Shown here: one piece after another, positions 18,983-29,543 of the stretch
How positions within the stretch are numbered: the stretch's first letter is position 1
Layout: each line of letters opens with the position of its first letter
From: Silene noctiflora
Lineage: Eukaryota; Streptophyta; Magnoliopsida; Caryophyllales; Caryophyllaceae
Assembly (NCBI GenBank): GCA_009801015.1
Contig: VHZZ01001954.1
Coordinates: forward strand, 50,780-81,190
Length of the DNA: 30,411 nucleotides
Direction of reading: 5' to 3'
Notes under the pieces: generated by a model
What the model was told of the DNA's origin: nothing
The model's database searches: none
Seen by the model: only the letters and a program-made list of their open reading frames with translations
Made by a program: the position numbers and the translations under genes

Positions 18983-19742
18983 GCATACAATTAGTCTCCC
19001 TTGTGACATGCACTATCCGTCATAAGGGAGAGACTGAGCAAATACGTACTATATTATGTTAATATGAATACAAGTAGGTCATTTTATGTATTAATTTATC
19101 AAAAACTGATTTGACAATACACAATAAAGAAATAGAAAAAAGGGGGATTTCCCCATGCAAACACATGCTGCTTAGTACGGTCATTTCCTTACTCTTCTTC
19201 TTATAATGATAACAAAATTCTATAAACATAGTCACGTATGAGTATGTGTTATAATGTTACCAGTTTACTTCGAAATGTAACCATGTTGAAGAGTCTTAAA
19301 ATGGTAACAAATATGAACTCAGATAGTCACGATGCAAAGAAGGTGATTTGTGTAAAAATGATAGCATCTTAGTCTGAAATGTAACCATAATAACAATATT
19401 TCTTTTGCAAATGAAAGACTCTTATAATGATAACAAAATTGCATAAACATGGTCGCGTATAAGTATGTGTTATAATGTTACCAACTTAGTTGGAAATGTA
19501 ACCACGTTGAACAGACATAAAATGAGAAAATATATGAACTCAAGTCAAATTAGCACTTAATGCTCTTATCCCTACACATTAGAATAATATTATATAGTAT
19601 TCCCTACAAATCCTATAAATAATAAACAAAACACACAAAATGGCCCACTTGTAGTTGTATCCATATTGACAAAATTTGGTATGTATCCGCTTTGTCTCTC
19701 CCTTGTGACGGATAGTACATGTCACAAATGAGAATTTGTGTA
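18983..19742. mobile_element. Non-autonomous DNA transposon with about 110-bp terminal inverted repeats
   Basis: The left part (about 18983-19100) contains gtgacatgcactatccgtca, taagggagagac, atatgaatacaagtag and tcattttatg. The right part, read inverted, contains gtgacatgtactatccgtca, caagggagagac, atatggatacaactacaagt and ccattttgtg, in the same order. The element is about 760 bp with an interior direct repeat and no coding frame. Long inverted repeats suggest a Mutator-type MITE, but a 9-bp duplication was not confirmed. It begins about 300 bases after the bL35c stop codon. Confidence 0.65.
19191..19545. repeat. Internal direct repeat of about 130 bp, two copies
   Basis: Copy 1 (about 19191-19325) and copy 2 (about 19412-19545) share ttataatgataacaaaatt, cataaacat-g-gtc, agtatgtgttataatgttac, gaaatgtaacca, gttgaa and atatgaactca in the same order. 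The offset is 221 bases. Both lie within the inverted-repeat element at 18983-19742. Confidence 0.75.
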
Positions 19743-20654
19743 TCTCGTGTTAATATATATGAAAAGAAAATTATTTGGTGCTTCGTTGCACCGCAACACG
19801 ACGTGACTAATTTCACGATAAAATTCGAGTAGTATTACTTTGCTCTTCAAAAACGAAAAAGTATACTCTATCAATTTAAATCATGAAATAAAAAAAATGA
19901 CAGAATCTGAAAAACAAGTGTTTCAACTTTCAATTGATCCAACATTCCAAGTAGTTCCAAACTTTAACCAAATAATCATTGACGGCTAAAACTCAGGTCC
20001 CATACAAGTTAATCATTGACGGCTAAAACTCAAACCCCCAAAATATCCTTATCATACCAAACACAAATAGTACAATACCTAATATTGATTCGAATAACCC
20101 GATTCACACCCAAATAGACGACCCAAATTTAATCTGAGGCCTGAATTGACTCGAGTCACTCGCCCCTATCCAACTCGACTCGAATATTTATTATCGAATA
20201 CCGACCTTTTATCTCCAAATAATTTGACCCACCTGAAAATTAGCCGAAGGCCGTGATGGCCAACCCAACTCAGCCAATCTTTTTTGCAAATCCGAATTAT
20301 TCGATCAGAACCAACGCGGTTGCCCCGTTTGCAAGGTAAGTGTGTAACGCGTGCCAAATCCAAATATTACCCGTACAACCAACCACCAGAATTCCCCAAT
20401 TATTTGTCTTTCAAGTTTCAACAAACCAAACACCCAAATTGGTATACTCCGTATAATTATACAATAAATAAATTCTAGGGTTTTGAGAAAAATCCCCCAA
20501 ATAACTCCTCCAATCTCAGTTATCCCTCTCACTATCTAACACAATTTTCAATCAATTTGATTCACAGAAAGCGTCGGAAACCTACCTAATTGCAGAACCC
20601 TGATTTTCGATTCGTCAATTATTTTCGGAATTTCCGACATTTTTTTTATCTATA
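19743..20654 (+). promoter_or_regulatory. Presumed promoter and 5' UTR region of the ASG1-like gene
   Basis: A 23-bp direct repeat (19973-19995 and 20010-20032, containing cattgacggctaaaactca) is separated by 14 bases. Bases 20080-20360 carry scattered gacccg/aacccg and gactcgag words like those of the 15292 relic. A TATA-like gtataattatacaata lies at about 20450, followed by a pyrimidine-rich leader up to the ATG. The start of transcription cannot be fixed. Confidence 0.4.
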
Positions 20655-23600
20655 ATGGTTAAGTTTGCGATTTCCGAGGATAGTGAACAACCTCCAGTCA
20701 AGTTGGAGATCGAAGATCCATTAGATGATGAACATGGTCCATTTTTGAAAAAGCAGAAACAATTTCAAGCTCATGATCAGGTCATTTAACTTAATTTTCT
20801 TATTTAATGTTTTCATGTACAGTATTATATTTGGATGAATGTTAATTGGATAAATTAGTATAAAGTATTGAAGAATTTATATGCTGTTTGTGATGAAATA
20901 TATGGTGGATTTTCGTCGAATGCAAATCGACAAAGTTGGTGTATTGTACAAAGAATAGTATTATTATCATGATTGTGTTGTTAGCTACTCCTTTGATGAC
21001 ACATTTGCCCTTTGTGACGAACCGACTGCCAATGAATGCAATGATAGTCTATTGTTTTGGATGTTCCTACTGTAATGTTGCTGAATAGTGATCACAAGAG
21101 TTGGTAGATTGAATTAGGACTGATGTTGTCGTGATCGTGTGGTCACCTAATCCAAAAGAATTAGTCATCTTTTTGGTAATGAATCAATTGCATTATGCAG
21201 TGATCATTCTGATGTGATGAGCTGATACAATGACTATCATTGCCTTTTTGTCGAGTATTGCAGTCCCTTAGTTTGATAACGCGGTTAGCAGTTTTACACA
21301 GTTTTACAACTACTATATACTGTAGGAGTGTTGAGGGTTCCCGAACATTGTGCTTTTTAGGTTGAACAAGGATCAGTGTTGTTTTTATGTTTGGTCAGAT
21401 TTGGTGAGCCCCTTGAAATTGTTTACTGCTATTTACCCACATAACCTAGGATAGCCTTAAATGTATTGAGAAACTGAGTGTTACTTGCTACGTTTCTCTT
21501 CATATATTCTTGAGAAGCATTTTTATCAAACTACTGTTGCATTGATGATACCCAGCTTAATGCTGGAAATAATTTGTTTCCGGCTCAACCTTCACAATAC
21601 AATCCACTTGATGAGCCTAGTCCATTGGGATTGCGGCTGCGGAAAAGCCCATCACTTCTTGAATTGATCCAAATGAGACTTTCTCAAGGAAAATCATCAA
21701 CCCTTAAACCCACTACCTGTGGTGATGTTAATACTCGAGAGAAAAGTAACACCAGAAACAGCGCTGCATCTACTGTTGCTGCAGACAAGCTCAAAGCTTC
21801 AAATTTCCCAGCCTCTTTACTGCGGATAGGTGATTGGGAGGTAAAAGAAATATGTTTCTTTTCCGACTGTTACTGCATTTTTTATTAGTATATATAAATA
21901 TAAATATTCATGGATTGTTTATTGCTTACTGGCAGTATTCTTCCCAGCATGAAGGGGATTTGGTGGCTAAGTGTTACTTTGCTAAACATAAGCTAGTTTG
22001 GGAAGTTCTTGAAGGAGGTCTCAAAAGCAAAATTGAAATACAATGGTCTGATATCCTGGGATTGAAAGCAGATTTGCCAGAAGAAGCACCTGCAACCTTG
22101 ATAGTAGTGGTATGCTGTTCCGTTTTTTTGTCTCTCAAAATCTGAGTATTGGGTGTTGTGCTACACTTTTCCTTATGGAGAAGTTTAACATTGTACTTGA
22201 ACAGCTGGCTCGCCAACCCCTTTTCTTTAGGGAGACAAACCCGCAGCCAAGGAAACATACATTGTGGCAAACTACTACAGATTTTACTGATAATCAGGCT
22301 AGCTTACATCGGTAAGTCGTTGTGTTGGTACTATTTTGTTCTCTCTTACTCCATCCCATTTATATTGTCCCTGTTTGCTTTTTGGTCCGTCCAAAAGAAT
22401 TGACCCCTTTCTTATATAGCAAGCTAGAAAAATGAATTTCTTATATTATTTCCTAGCTAATGAAAAGGCAATGTCGTATCTTTACATTTAGATTTTTCAA
22501 TCAGGGGATAATACTGCTATTCATCAAAATTTACCTCCAGTTAAGTGGGGACAAGGTAAATGGAATCAAGTATATAAGAGTCTTGTTTTATAGAATTTTC
22601 TCACAAGAGTCGGGTAGAAATTGCTCCTGGTTCACACAGCAACACGTCCTTACCCGTTTAATTTTTGGTAGATGTGGATGGGTAGTTAAGATGTAGCATA
22701 TCTGCATGTTGAATAAAATACATGAAGCAAAGTGTTGCTGTTACGTACCGGAATGCCACAGTTGAATTGAGATGTTTCCGTTATATAACACCATATTGAA
22801 AAACAATGATAATTTTGACCGTGACAACCCATATTTCAAAATTACCAATTCTTAACTGCTGCTCCATGACAAAATTTCTAATTATTTTTCTAAAAATAGT
22901 ATCCGTATAGGCGGATTTGCCAATGGTGCGTGTAATTGTGAAAAGAAGTCATAAGATAGAGAGCATATACTTTTAAGTACTAACGTATAAACTGTATAAG
23001 AGAGCATATACTTTTAAGTACTAATGTATAAACTGCATATATCTCAACACGTACCATTACATCTGCTGATAGTCTGATACCTCATCTTCGAGATTGTTTC
23101 TGCCATTGCAATCCATATTGCATATTCGCACCATGATGAGATACAAGGAGTATGTCCTATTTTAACAAATGTCAAAGACTATAATGAATACCGGTAACCC
23201 TGGTTGAATAATGAATGAGAATCTTTCTGCCGAGTGCTAAACACTGGAGGTGAGATTAGGTGCTATACTCATTATGTGATGCTTTCATAAAAGTGTTGGT
23301 GGCCTTGGAGCTTGAACTCTCCATGCTTTCTAGTTGTTCCTTAAGCACCGATGTGACTCTAGGTTGTGCTGTGCCGCACATTTGTTGATCTAAAACCTGT
23401 GGTTGTAAAGTTATGTAATCAGTTTCATAGAATTCCATTGTGCGGTAAGTTATTGTGTTAAAAAAAGTTGTGCTAAAAGGGGGCAAATAGTTTCTGGTGG
23501 AAGGGGTATCTGACTTTGTAGTTTGTACCACCATTGCAACCCAAGCTATTTGATGTTCATTGTGCTGGGAAATGGAGTTTTGTTGAAGTGGCTTTTTCAT

Positions 23601-25597
23601 TTCCTTTTTTTTATATGACTGGATAGTAACATTTGAATCATTAGGCTTCCTGTTATTTACCTGGAAATGTCATTATCCAAAATGTTAATTTTGGCCAGTT
23701 TCCCTCCAAATAAGGGAAATATCAAGATCATCTTATTCTTGTTTCCAGGATAATATCAAGATTATCTCATTTTTGGTTTTCAAAAATTAAGAAACACTGT
23801 GAAGATAATTCGTCATCTCTGATTCTTGTTACTGAGGAATGTTTTCTAAAAGTATTGATGTGCTATCCATTGAGGCTTTAAATCAAATCTATTGCTTCTG
23901 TGACATTGCAGGAAACATTTACTTCAAGTTCCAAGTGGACTTTTAAACAAGCATTTTGAGAAATTGATTCAGTGTGATATGCGCCTTAATTTTTTGAGCC
24001 GCCAACCAGAAATAACTTTGGATTCTCCCTACTTTGAGTCTAAACCTGCTGTTTTTGATCGAAGAGAAAGCAGTAAGGAAACTAGCGCCTCTATATTTGA
24101 AGATATTGCTACACCATCTATATCCCATTCCCAGTCTTCTTCTATATCAGTCAAACTAGAGGATGTTCTTCACAGTTCAACTGAGATACTCTCTCGTGAG
24201 GCTACTTCTCCTATCTCAGGTATAGTTGGCGCGTATAGACATGTGTCCAAATTATTATGGCTTTTTTTCATGCTTATTATGGTTTTTTTTCATGCTTTCT
24301 TGGTTTCTTATACTCCCCTTTTCCCGGTCATTATTTGTGGCATTTTATTCATTTGTTTACCTTTGTATGTTGGGAATGCTTTTAATGGTAATTGATCATC
24401 CACATACATCATTGTCCATGTATGATCCAATAACAATACCCACAAACGGTCCCCTCCTCTCACCTTGATCTTTGTGCCAAAACCAAAGGTAAACAAATGA
24501 CCGGAACAGAGGGAGTATTTTTCCTTTTACGTTTTCTTTTCTTTTTTAATTGGGGGTAAAAATGACTGTTGCAGTGTTGCGGGTTGAGAAGGGGGCGGGG
24601 GTGTAAAGAGAGGACATTTTTTAGTACTTCGCATCATTTTTTTATCGTTTTTTCTTTTTCCTTTTGGGGTTGCTGTAAACCATTGGGTTTCTTCCAGGTA
24701 GAGGTCTTTATAAGGAGCTGCTTTAGGTATGCTGTAAACATTTGTTGTTACTTGTACAGTTGTATGGACTGTAAAAATGTACTGTAACATTGTAGCCATT
24801 TTAATGAAGCTAATGACTCGCCACTCTTTTGTTTTTCAATTACGATCTAATAAAGAAACATTAGTCACTAAATTAGATGCTGTTAATATATTGCAAAGTA
24901 AGAGTTATTCCATCACAATCCTGAACATAATTTATGGGAGCCCTCGAGACGATTGGGGGCCTGGAGTATAAGTGTTATGAAATTCCCCGTTGTTTTTGAA
25001 CTTCTAGTTGACGGCAAGTTCTCTATTTCAGTGATGCCTGCAACTGAAGCAAGTACAAGCACTGAGGCCAAAAAATTGAAAAAGTCAAAAAGCTTCGAGC
25101 AGCTAATAATCCAAGGGATTCACTCGTCCATGTCAATGAACGACCTTGTGGATCACATCGGAAGTTGCATGACTTCCGAGAATCTGTCATTCACAGAAGA
25201 TGAATCTGAATCTCTAAAGATCCTGGAGGATATCTCCCAGCACTTGCTGGGTGACTTCCAGTTCACCTCGTCTTCTGATGAGAAGTCACTCATGTCAAGG
25301 GTCAACTCCCTCTGCTCTCTCATTCAGAAAGATGGCACTCCTGCGCAAAGCTTTGAAGTATTAGAAGAAAAAGATGCAACAACTTCTCATGAACTTGAGA
25401 CAACCAATCTAAGTGGCATTAAACCCGATACAAGTGCCCTTGAAGGTGGTAACAAAGATGTATCTGGGTGTAAGCGGGTCCCCAGCATGCCAAGGATTGA
25501 TTCCTTTGGGGACTTACTACTACAACTCCCTCGAATTGCGTCCCTTCCTAAATTCTTGTTCGACATTTCTGAAGACGGTGATAATCAAGCCCGGTAG
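20655..25597 (+). CDS. ASG1: ASG1-like conserved plant protein, six exons
   Basis: Exons are 20655-20780, 21556-21840, 21936-22109, 22205-22311, 23912-24219 and 25032-25597. All introns are GT-AG and the sum is 1566 bases, giving 521 aa. The N-terminus (MVKFAISEDSEQPPVKLEIE) is acidic. Residues 59-86 read NPLDEPSPLGLRLRKSPSLL then ELIQMRLSQ, and a central part (about 125-260) reads FPASLLRIGDWE, DLVAKCYFAKHKLVWEVLEG, IEIQWSDI, ARQPLFFRETNPQPRKHTLW, GLLNKHFEKLIQCDMRLNFL and SPYFE. The C-terminal exon has KKLKKSKSFEQLI, GIHSSMSMNDLVDHIG and SLMSRVNSLCSLIQKD. I recognise this as the plant-specific family of Arabidopsis ALTERED SEED GERMINATION 1; the match is from memory. No enzymatic motif or membrane segment is seen. 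Biochemical function is unknown. The 1.6-kb and 0.8-kb introns hold repeats. Confidence 0.88.
22349..22392. mobile_element. Truncated MITE left end in ASG1-like intron 4
   Basis: TA followed by CTCCATCCCATTTATATTGTCC and a ttggtccgtcc stretch resembles the left terminus of another CTCC-type MITE family. No inverted partner was found within the intron, so it is a fragment or a decayed copy. Confidence 0.4.
22958..23039. repeat. Tandem duplication, 41 bp x 2
   Basis: Units at 22958-22998 and 22999-23039 both read agagagcatatacttttaag then tacta-c/t-gtataaactg, with two or three substitutions between them. The duplication lies in intron 4 of the ASG1-like gene. Confidence 0.85.
24313..24515. 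mobile_element. CTCC-family Stowaway-like MITE, copy 3, in ASG1-like intron 5
   Basis: CTCCCCTTTTCCCGGTCATT and the inverted right end CTCCCTCTGTTCCGGTCATTTG form terminal repeats, with TA at 24311-24312 and 24516-24517. The interior shares cctcctctcaccttgatctttgtgccaaa-like text with copy 4 and a cctttggttttggcac word (inverted) with copy 1, but the middle differs. Size is 203 bp. Confidence 0.8.
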
Positions 25598-26694
25598 ACA
25601 AGATAACTAGGCTTCCTACTACCAGTTTATTGTCTCTTTGGATTTAGATTTCTTGTTCATGTGTCGGTAAATGGTTGGGATTCAGAAATTTGGTTTGATG
25701 ATGAATCCAAGTGCACAACTGTACAAAAAGAGAATTATTAGGTTTAGGTTTGAAATTATTACAGCTTATTTTTCATTTTTTTTGTGTGAAATGTTGAGTT
25801 GTTGATGACCTGTATCTTCTAAACATTTCCTACTAGTGATAATGTGTTTATTTATTGATTTTTTTTTTTTTTTCAGTATATTCATTTCCAGCCTTATATC
25901 CGGTGGATGACGTAATATACGTGGTTGGCAGGCTATCACGTACACTTGGGGGTTTACCTAGTGAACATCTAAAGTAACGATGGTAGATTCCCTCGACTTA
26001 AATTTTTTTTCATCTTTTCTCCCAAGAAAGTCGCATTTCATGTAGCCCCATTTCCTTGGTTTTTTGACAAGATTTTGAGATATTTAGTGTTTCACGTATC
26101 CTAATCATTTGTGTACTCATAGCTGTTTTAATCAGAGGTAAAAAAAAAAGATATAGATGAGGGAAAATTTCCGTGTGAGATGTCGGGAGATTTGAGGGTA
26201 TATTGATTTTCTGATGAGATTTTTAGCGGAAAGATGAATTGCGAGGAAAAAAATCTTTCTAAAATTAAAGTTGGGATTTTTCGCAGGATCCAAGAATTGG
26301 GTCTGAATCCAAATTATTTGAAGTGGCCAAAACTCAACCCAACCCATTCAGGTCGGATTTTACGCTGTTGTTACCCAATAACGCACTCAAACCGGGCTAA
26401 AGGAGGTTCATTTTCAAACCCAAAAGGCAATTGAAAGACATTGTGTATCAAATTAACATCCGAAAAAAGAATTTCGAAAATATTAATAAACTGCAAAGTA
26501 GCGAGATTAGCAGTAAACAAAATAGGTTTGTTATAACCTTCTTCCCAATCATTTTCTGTGAATCGGACGGTAGAAAATCTCCGTTGTTTAGAAGCAGGAA
26601 TTAACCAGAAACAAAATCTAAAAGTATCATTTCATTTTATGCACATTTTAAAGAATCTAACCCTATACTGCTTCATTGACAAAATCGGTTAAAA
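25598..26694. other. Convergent intergenic region (3' UTRs of ASG1-like and RING genes)
   Basis: The two genes end toward each other about 1.1 kb apart. Bases 25598-25900 are T-rich with a run of about 15 T at 25859-25874, fitting a 3' UTR. Bases 26280-26420 hold scattered aacccaaccc/gggtct words like other relics in the window. The open frames at 26132-26347 and 26234-26434 have no protein character. Confidence 0.5.
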
Positions 26695-28304
26695 TCACAG
26701 TAAACTTTCACAGAACACACAAATAGGATCTCCTTGATTATCTGAAAGTTCAGCTTTATCGAGGCAATTAACATGAAATGCATGCCCACAAGGAAGCATT
26801 GCCACTACAGGAAGCGTCGAGTACTCTGTCTCATTGACATCTTCACTTGATGCACTTCCGAGATCTGACTCGCATAAACAGCAGGCCTCTCCTATTCTAT
26901 ATTCCGGTTCATCAAAGCCTGCAGTCAAGTTGAACGTGTTTAGACAAGTAGACCTACGGAAAGATACACAACCTCGAGTATCGTATGTGGTGCGGGTACA
27001 TTTTTTTAGACACGAAGACTGTTTTCTAAAATGAATTTAGTGTTTGTTAAGTTCAAGTAAACCCCACAAGCGATAATGTAGCGTACTAGTCATGTCAATC
27101 GTACAAACTTCAACTCACACTTCCACATTTTCTCAAGTGCAAAAAAGTGAAAGTCGAATTGAAAGATTTGCAAACCAAGCTAAATGTCATTTGGCAGTTC
27201 GCTAAGCAAAATGTAATCTAAATTATAAGAAAGACAAGTGCCATACCATCCCATGTTATATGATGTCCATAACTAATGTCGTCAAAAAATTGATCTTCTA
27301 GCTTCTTTACTGGAATCTGCTTGGAAACTTCGGGCTTTTTACGAGGTGTCAGATCAGCTTTCTTTCTCCATATCTGACGTGGGGTCGCAGTCTTCGCTGT
27401 TGTAGTGTTGTTAGGTGGTATCGCAGGAACTTTTCTGATCTTTGGAGTTCGACTTGTTTGCATAATTTCCTTTACATCTGCGAGCACAAAAACAGACCAA
27501 TATGCATCAACTTATGGTATCATGGGACAACAGTGACAAGTCAAAGACAAGATTTCCATCAGTTTTGAACAGTTTTATAGATATTATATAAAGCTGAACT
27601 TTCCCGGGAGGAAATGGCTAATACACGAGATGAATTTTGGAATCGACGTCATCGAAGCCAAAATTCCTAAATGAGACTCCATGGTGGAGTTCTACGTATA
27701 GTAAGTTTTCGTCAGAGAATGTATCACAGATAATGTAAAAACAAAAAATCTACAACTTCCAAAACAACATTAGTCGGTGTCTCAATGGCTCCCACGAATT
27801 GCGGGGCTAACTCTTCTATGTTGTAAACATTGGAAGACGGCTACTTATAAAAAGGAACACAAACAGTTATAGTGAAATACGGAGTATTGTATTTACTTTA
27901 TTTATCAGAATCAAACCGAATTAAGAACCGACTTCTCAATCATTACCTCCTTCTGTCTCCTGTGAGCTAGGTGCTTCCTGCTGCAATGCTGCAGAATTAT
28001 CAGCAGAAACAGTCACAGGTTTTTTGGGTTTTTTCTTAAGAGCATCAGGCCTGAGTTGAGGGGAAGATTTTGCTCTTGCAACACCAGGAAGAACATCTGG
28101 TCCAACTTTCTTGGGTTTAGTTACATGAGCATTACTCTTGTTAGGCTTCATTGATGTTCTTTTCCTACCAACCCTTGATGATTCATGTGGCCCTTGTTGG
28201 CACTGGCAGGCACAACATTTCCTTGAAGATGATGCTCGAGATCGTGTTGATCGATCACCACCAGTGACACCAACATCATTAGAGTTCCCAGCTGTCTTGG
28301 ACAT
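26695..28304 (-). CDS. RING-H2 zinc-finger protein, putative E3 ubiquitin ligase, three coding exons
   Basis: Exons on the minus strand are 28304-27947, 27477-27247 and 26918-26695. Introns are GT-AG, the sum is 813 bases, and the product is 270 aa. The N-terminal half is basic and low in complexity, with a small cysteine cluster RKCCACQCQQG (28-38) and KPKK/KKKPKKP patches that could serve as nuclear signals. The C-terminus holds the finger: C209-x2-C212, then C240-G-H242-x2-H245-x2-C248 (PCGHAFHVNC) and C263-x2-C266, the C3H2C3 pattern. It ends four residues after the last cysteine. RING-H2 proteins usually recruit an E2 and pass ubiquitin to a substrate; substrate and partner are unknown here. 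No membrane segment is seen. I do not recognise a named orthologue. Confidence 0.87.
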
Positions 28305-29104
28305 GGTATTTCAAAATCTTGCCTGTCATTGAGAAAAAGTAAATAATCTGATCGGAGATCTCTTGACACACAAAAATCAGGACTTTGGCAAGGAAGTGTT
28401 CACACACAACGGAATCACTAATAAACAAGTACACGTAGAAGTAAATAACTGTGAGCTTAATACTATGATGGGACAGGATATTTTAAGGCCGATAAATAGG
28501 AATTAACCCTCCAAGACCGGGAAAACAAAACACTGGCAAAATCAATACCCAAAATACAAGCATTGGCCATCAAGATACACCATTTCAGAAACAAAATAGT
28601 TTAAGAATACATGCCGTAATATAAAGTTACTAATTAATACGATATAGAACACATAGAATAAAAAAACAACTAAATTACGCTTAAAACCAGGTACAAGGAG
28701 ATACATGAAATACAACTATATTACCTCAAGTAATGTACCAAGATAAAAAAAATCTAGAATGTAAGTCGACTTGCAACAGCCGCACAGCCACACACTAACC
28801 AAGACAATCCTCGTCTTAAACACCAACTACAAAGAGAACCGTGTATCCGAAAGTAAGAAGACCAAGATAAGTTCTCTTTTTTGGTGTTTGCCAAAAAGAC
28901 TTGCTATTGTCTTTATTTATTTAGGTAAAGACTAATCCTCTAAATGTATAATACTCTTTGAAATGCTATTACTTGCAGTGCAAGGTCAATGCATCCGTGG
29001 AAGCCAAGCAATGTAAAAGCAATTAATTGGGTCATAATATAATCTTAATTGGAAGATCATTTAATCTAATTGGAAACTAATAATAACAAGATTAACTCTG
29101 ACAA

Positions 29105-29440
29105 TAATTCTAATTAATTACAGAGTACTCCCTCCGTCTCTGTCATTTGTTGTCATATTCTATTTTTATGTGTCTCAATCAATTGTTGTGTTTTCTATTT
29201 TAGGATTGCATTTGTTGAGCAATTTGATCATTCTTACTCAATTTGATCTACTTGTCATCTTATAATTCGCCCCCTCCTCTTTTTTTGATCTTTGTGCCAA
29301 ACCAGGACAACAATTGAGAGGAGTACAATTTATCAATTTAATCAAACATCAAGGAATTAACAAAACAATTTATAGTAATTCTAATTAATTACAGAGTACA
29401 ATTAATCAATTTAATCAAACATCAAGGAATTAACAAAACA
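29105..29440. repeat. 73-bp tandem duplication, one copy split by a MITE
   Basis: Segment A (23 bp ending acagagTA) occurs at 29105-29127 and 29376-29398, and segment B (44 bp beginning TAcaatt) at 29324-29367 and 29397-29440 with one substitution. The order is A-MITE-B-A-B, so an original A+B unit was duplicated in tandem and a MITE sits exactly at the A/B junction of the first copy. Confidence 0.88.
29128..29323. mobile_element. CTCC-family Stowaway-like MITE, copy 4, with preserved empty site
   Basis: CTCCCTCCGTCTCTGTCATT marks the left end and inverted CTCCTCTCAATTGTTGTCC the right, which appears to have lost a few bases. TA flanks both sides (29126-29127, 29324-29325). The interior (gtgtctcaatcaattgttgt, tattttaggattgcatttg, gatctttgtgccaaacca) is the reverse complement of copies 1 and 2. 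Size is 196 bp. Confidence 0.85.
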
Positions 29441-29446
29441 GTTAGT

Positions 29447-29543
29447 CTTGTGTAAAGCGATTAAAAAAACTATGCCCATAATTGTGCATACATATATTAA
29501 AAAAAACGTCCGTTTTACGCCTGTTAAGGCCGTCTTACACAAG
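29447..29543. mobile_element. Small TIR element (CTTGTGTAAAACCGTCTTA family), copy B
   Basis: CTTGTGTAAAGCG at the left faces CCGTCTTACACAAG at the right, spanning 97 bp. It shares its terminal sequence with copy A at 16269-16411 but not the interior, suggesting deletion derivatives of one parent. It lies in the predicted leader intron of the RING-H2 gene. Confidence 0.62.

Noticed and set aside
23256-23600. Minus-strand 114-codon frame in intron 4 of the ASG1-like gene
   Set aside because: Longest intronic frame, but no recognisable domain, no neighbouring exon that could splice to it, and the composition follows the local DNA.
24953-25031. Alternative start of the last ASG1-like exon at 24953
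   Set aside because: The frame is open, but a strong AG acceptor at 25030-25031 restores the conserved protein in phase; the upstream codons look intronic. Kept only as a side remark.
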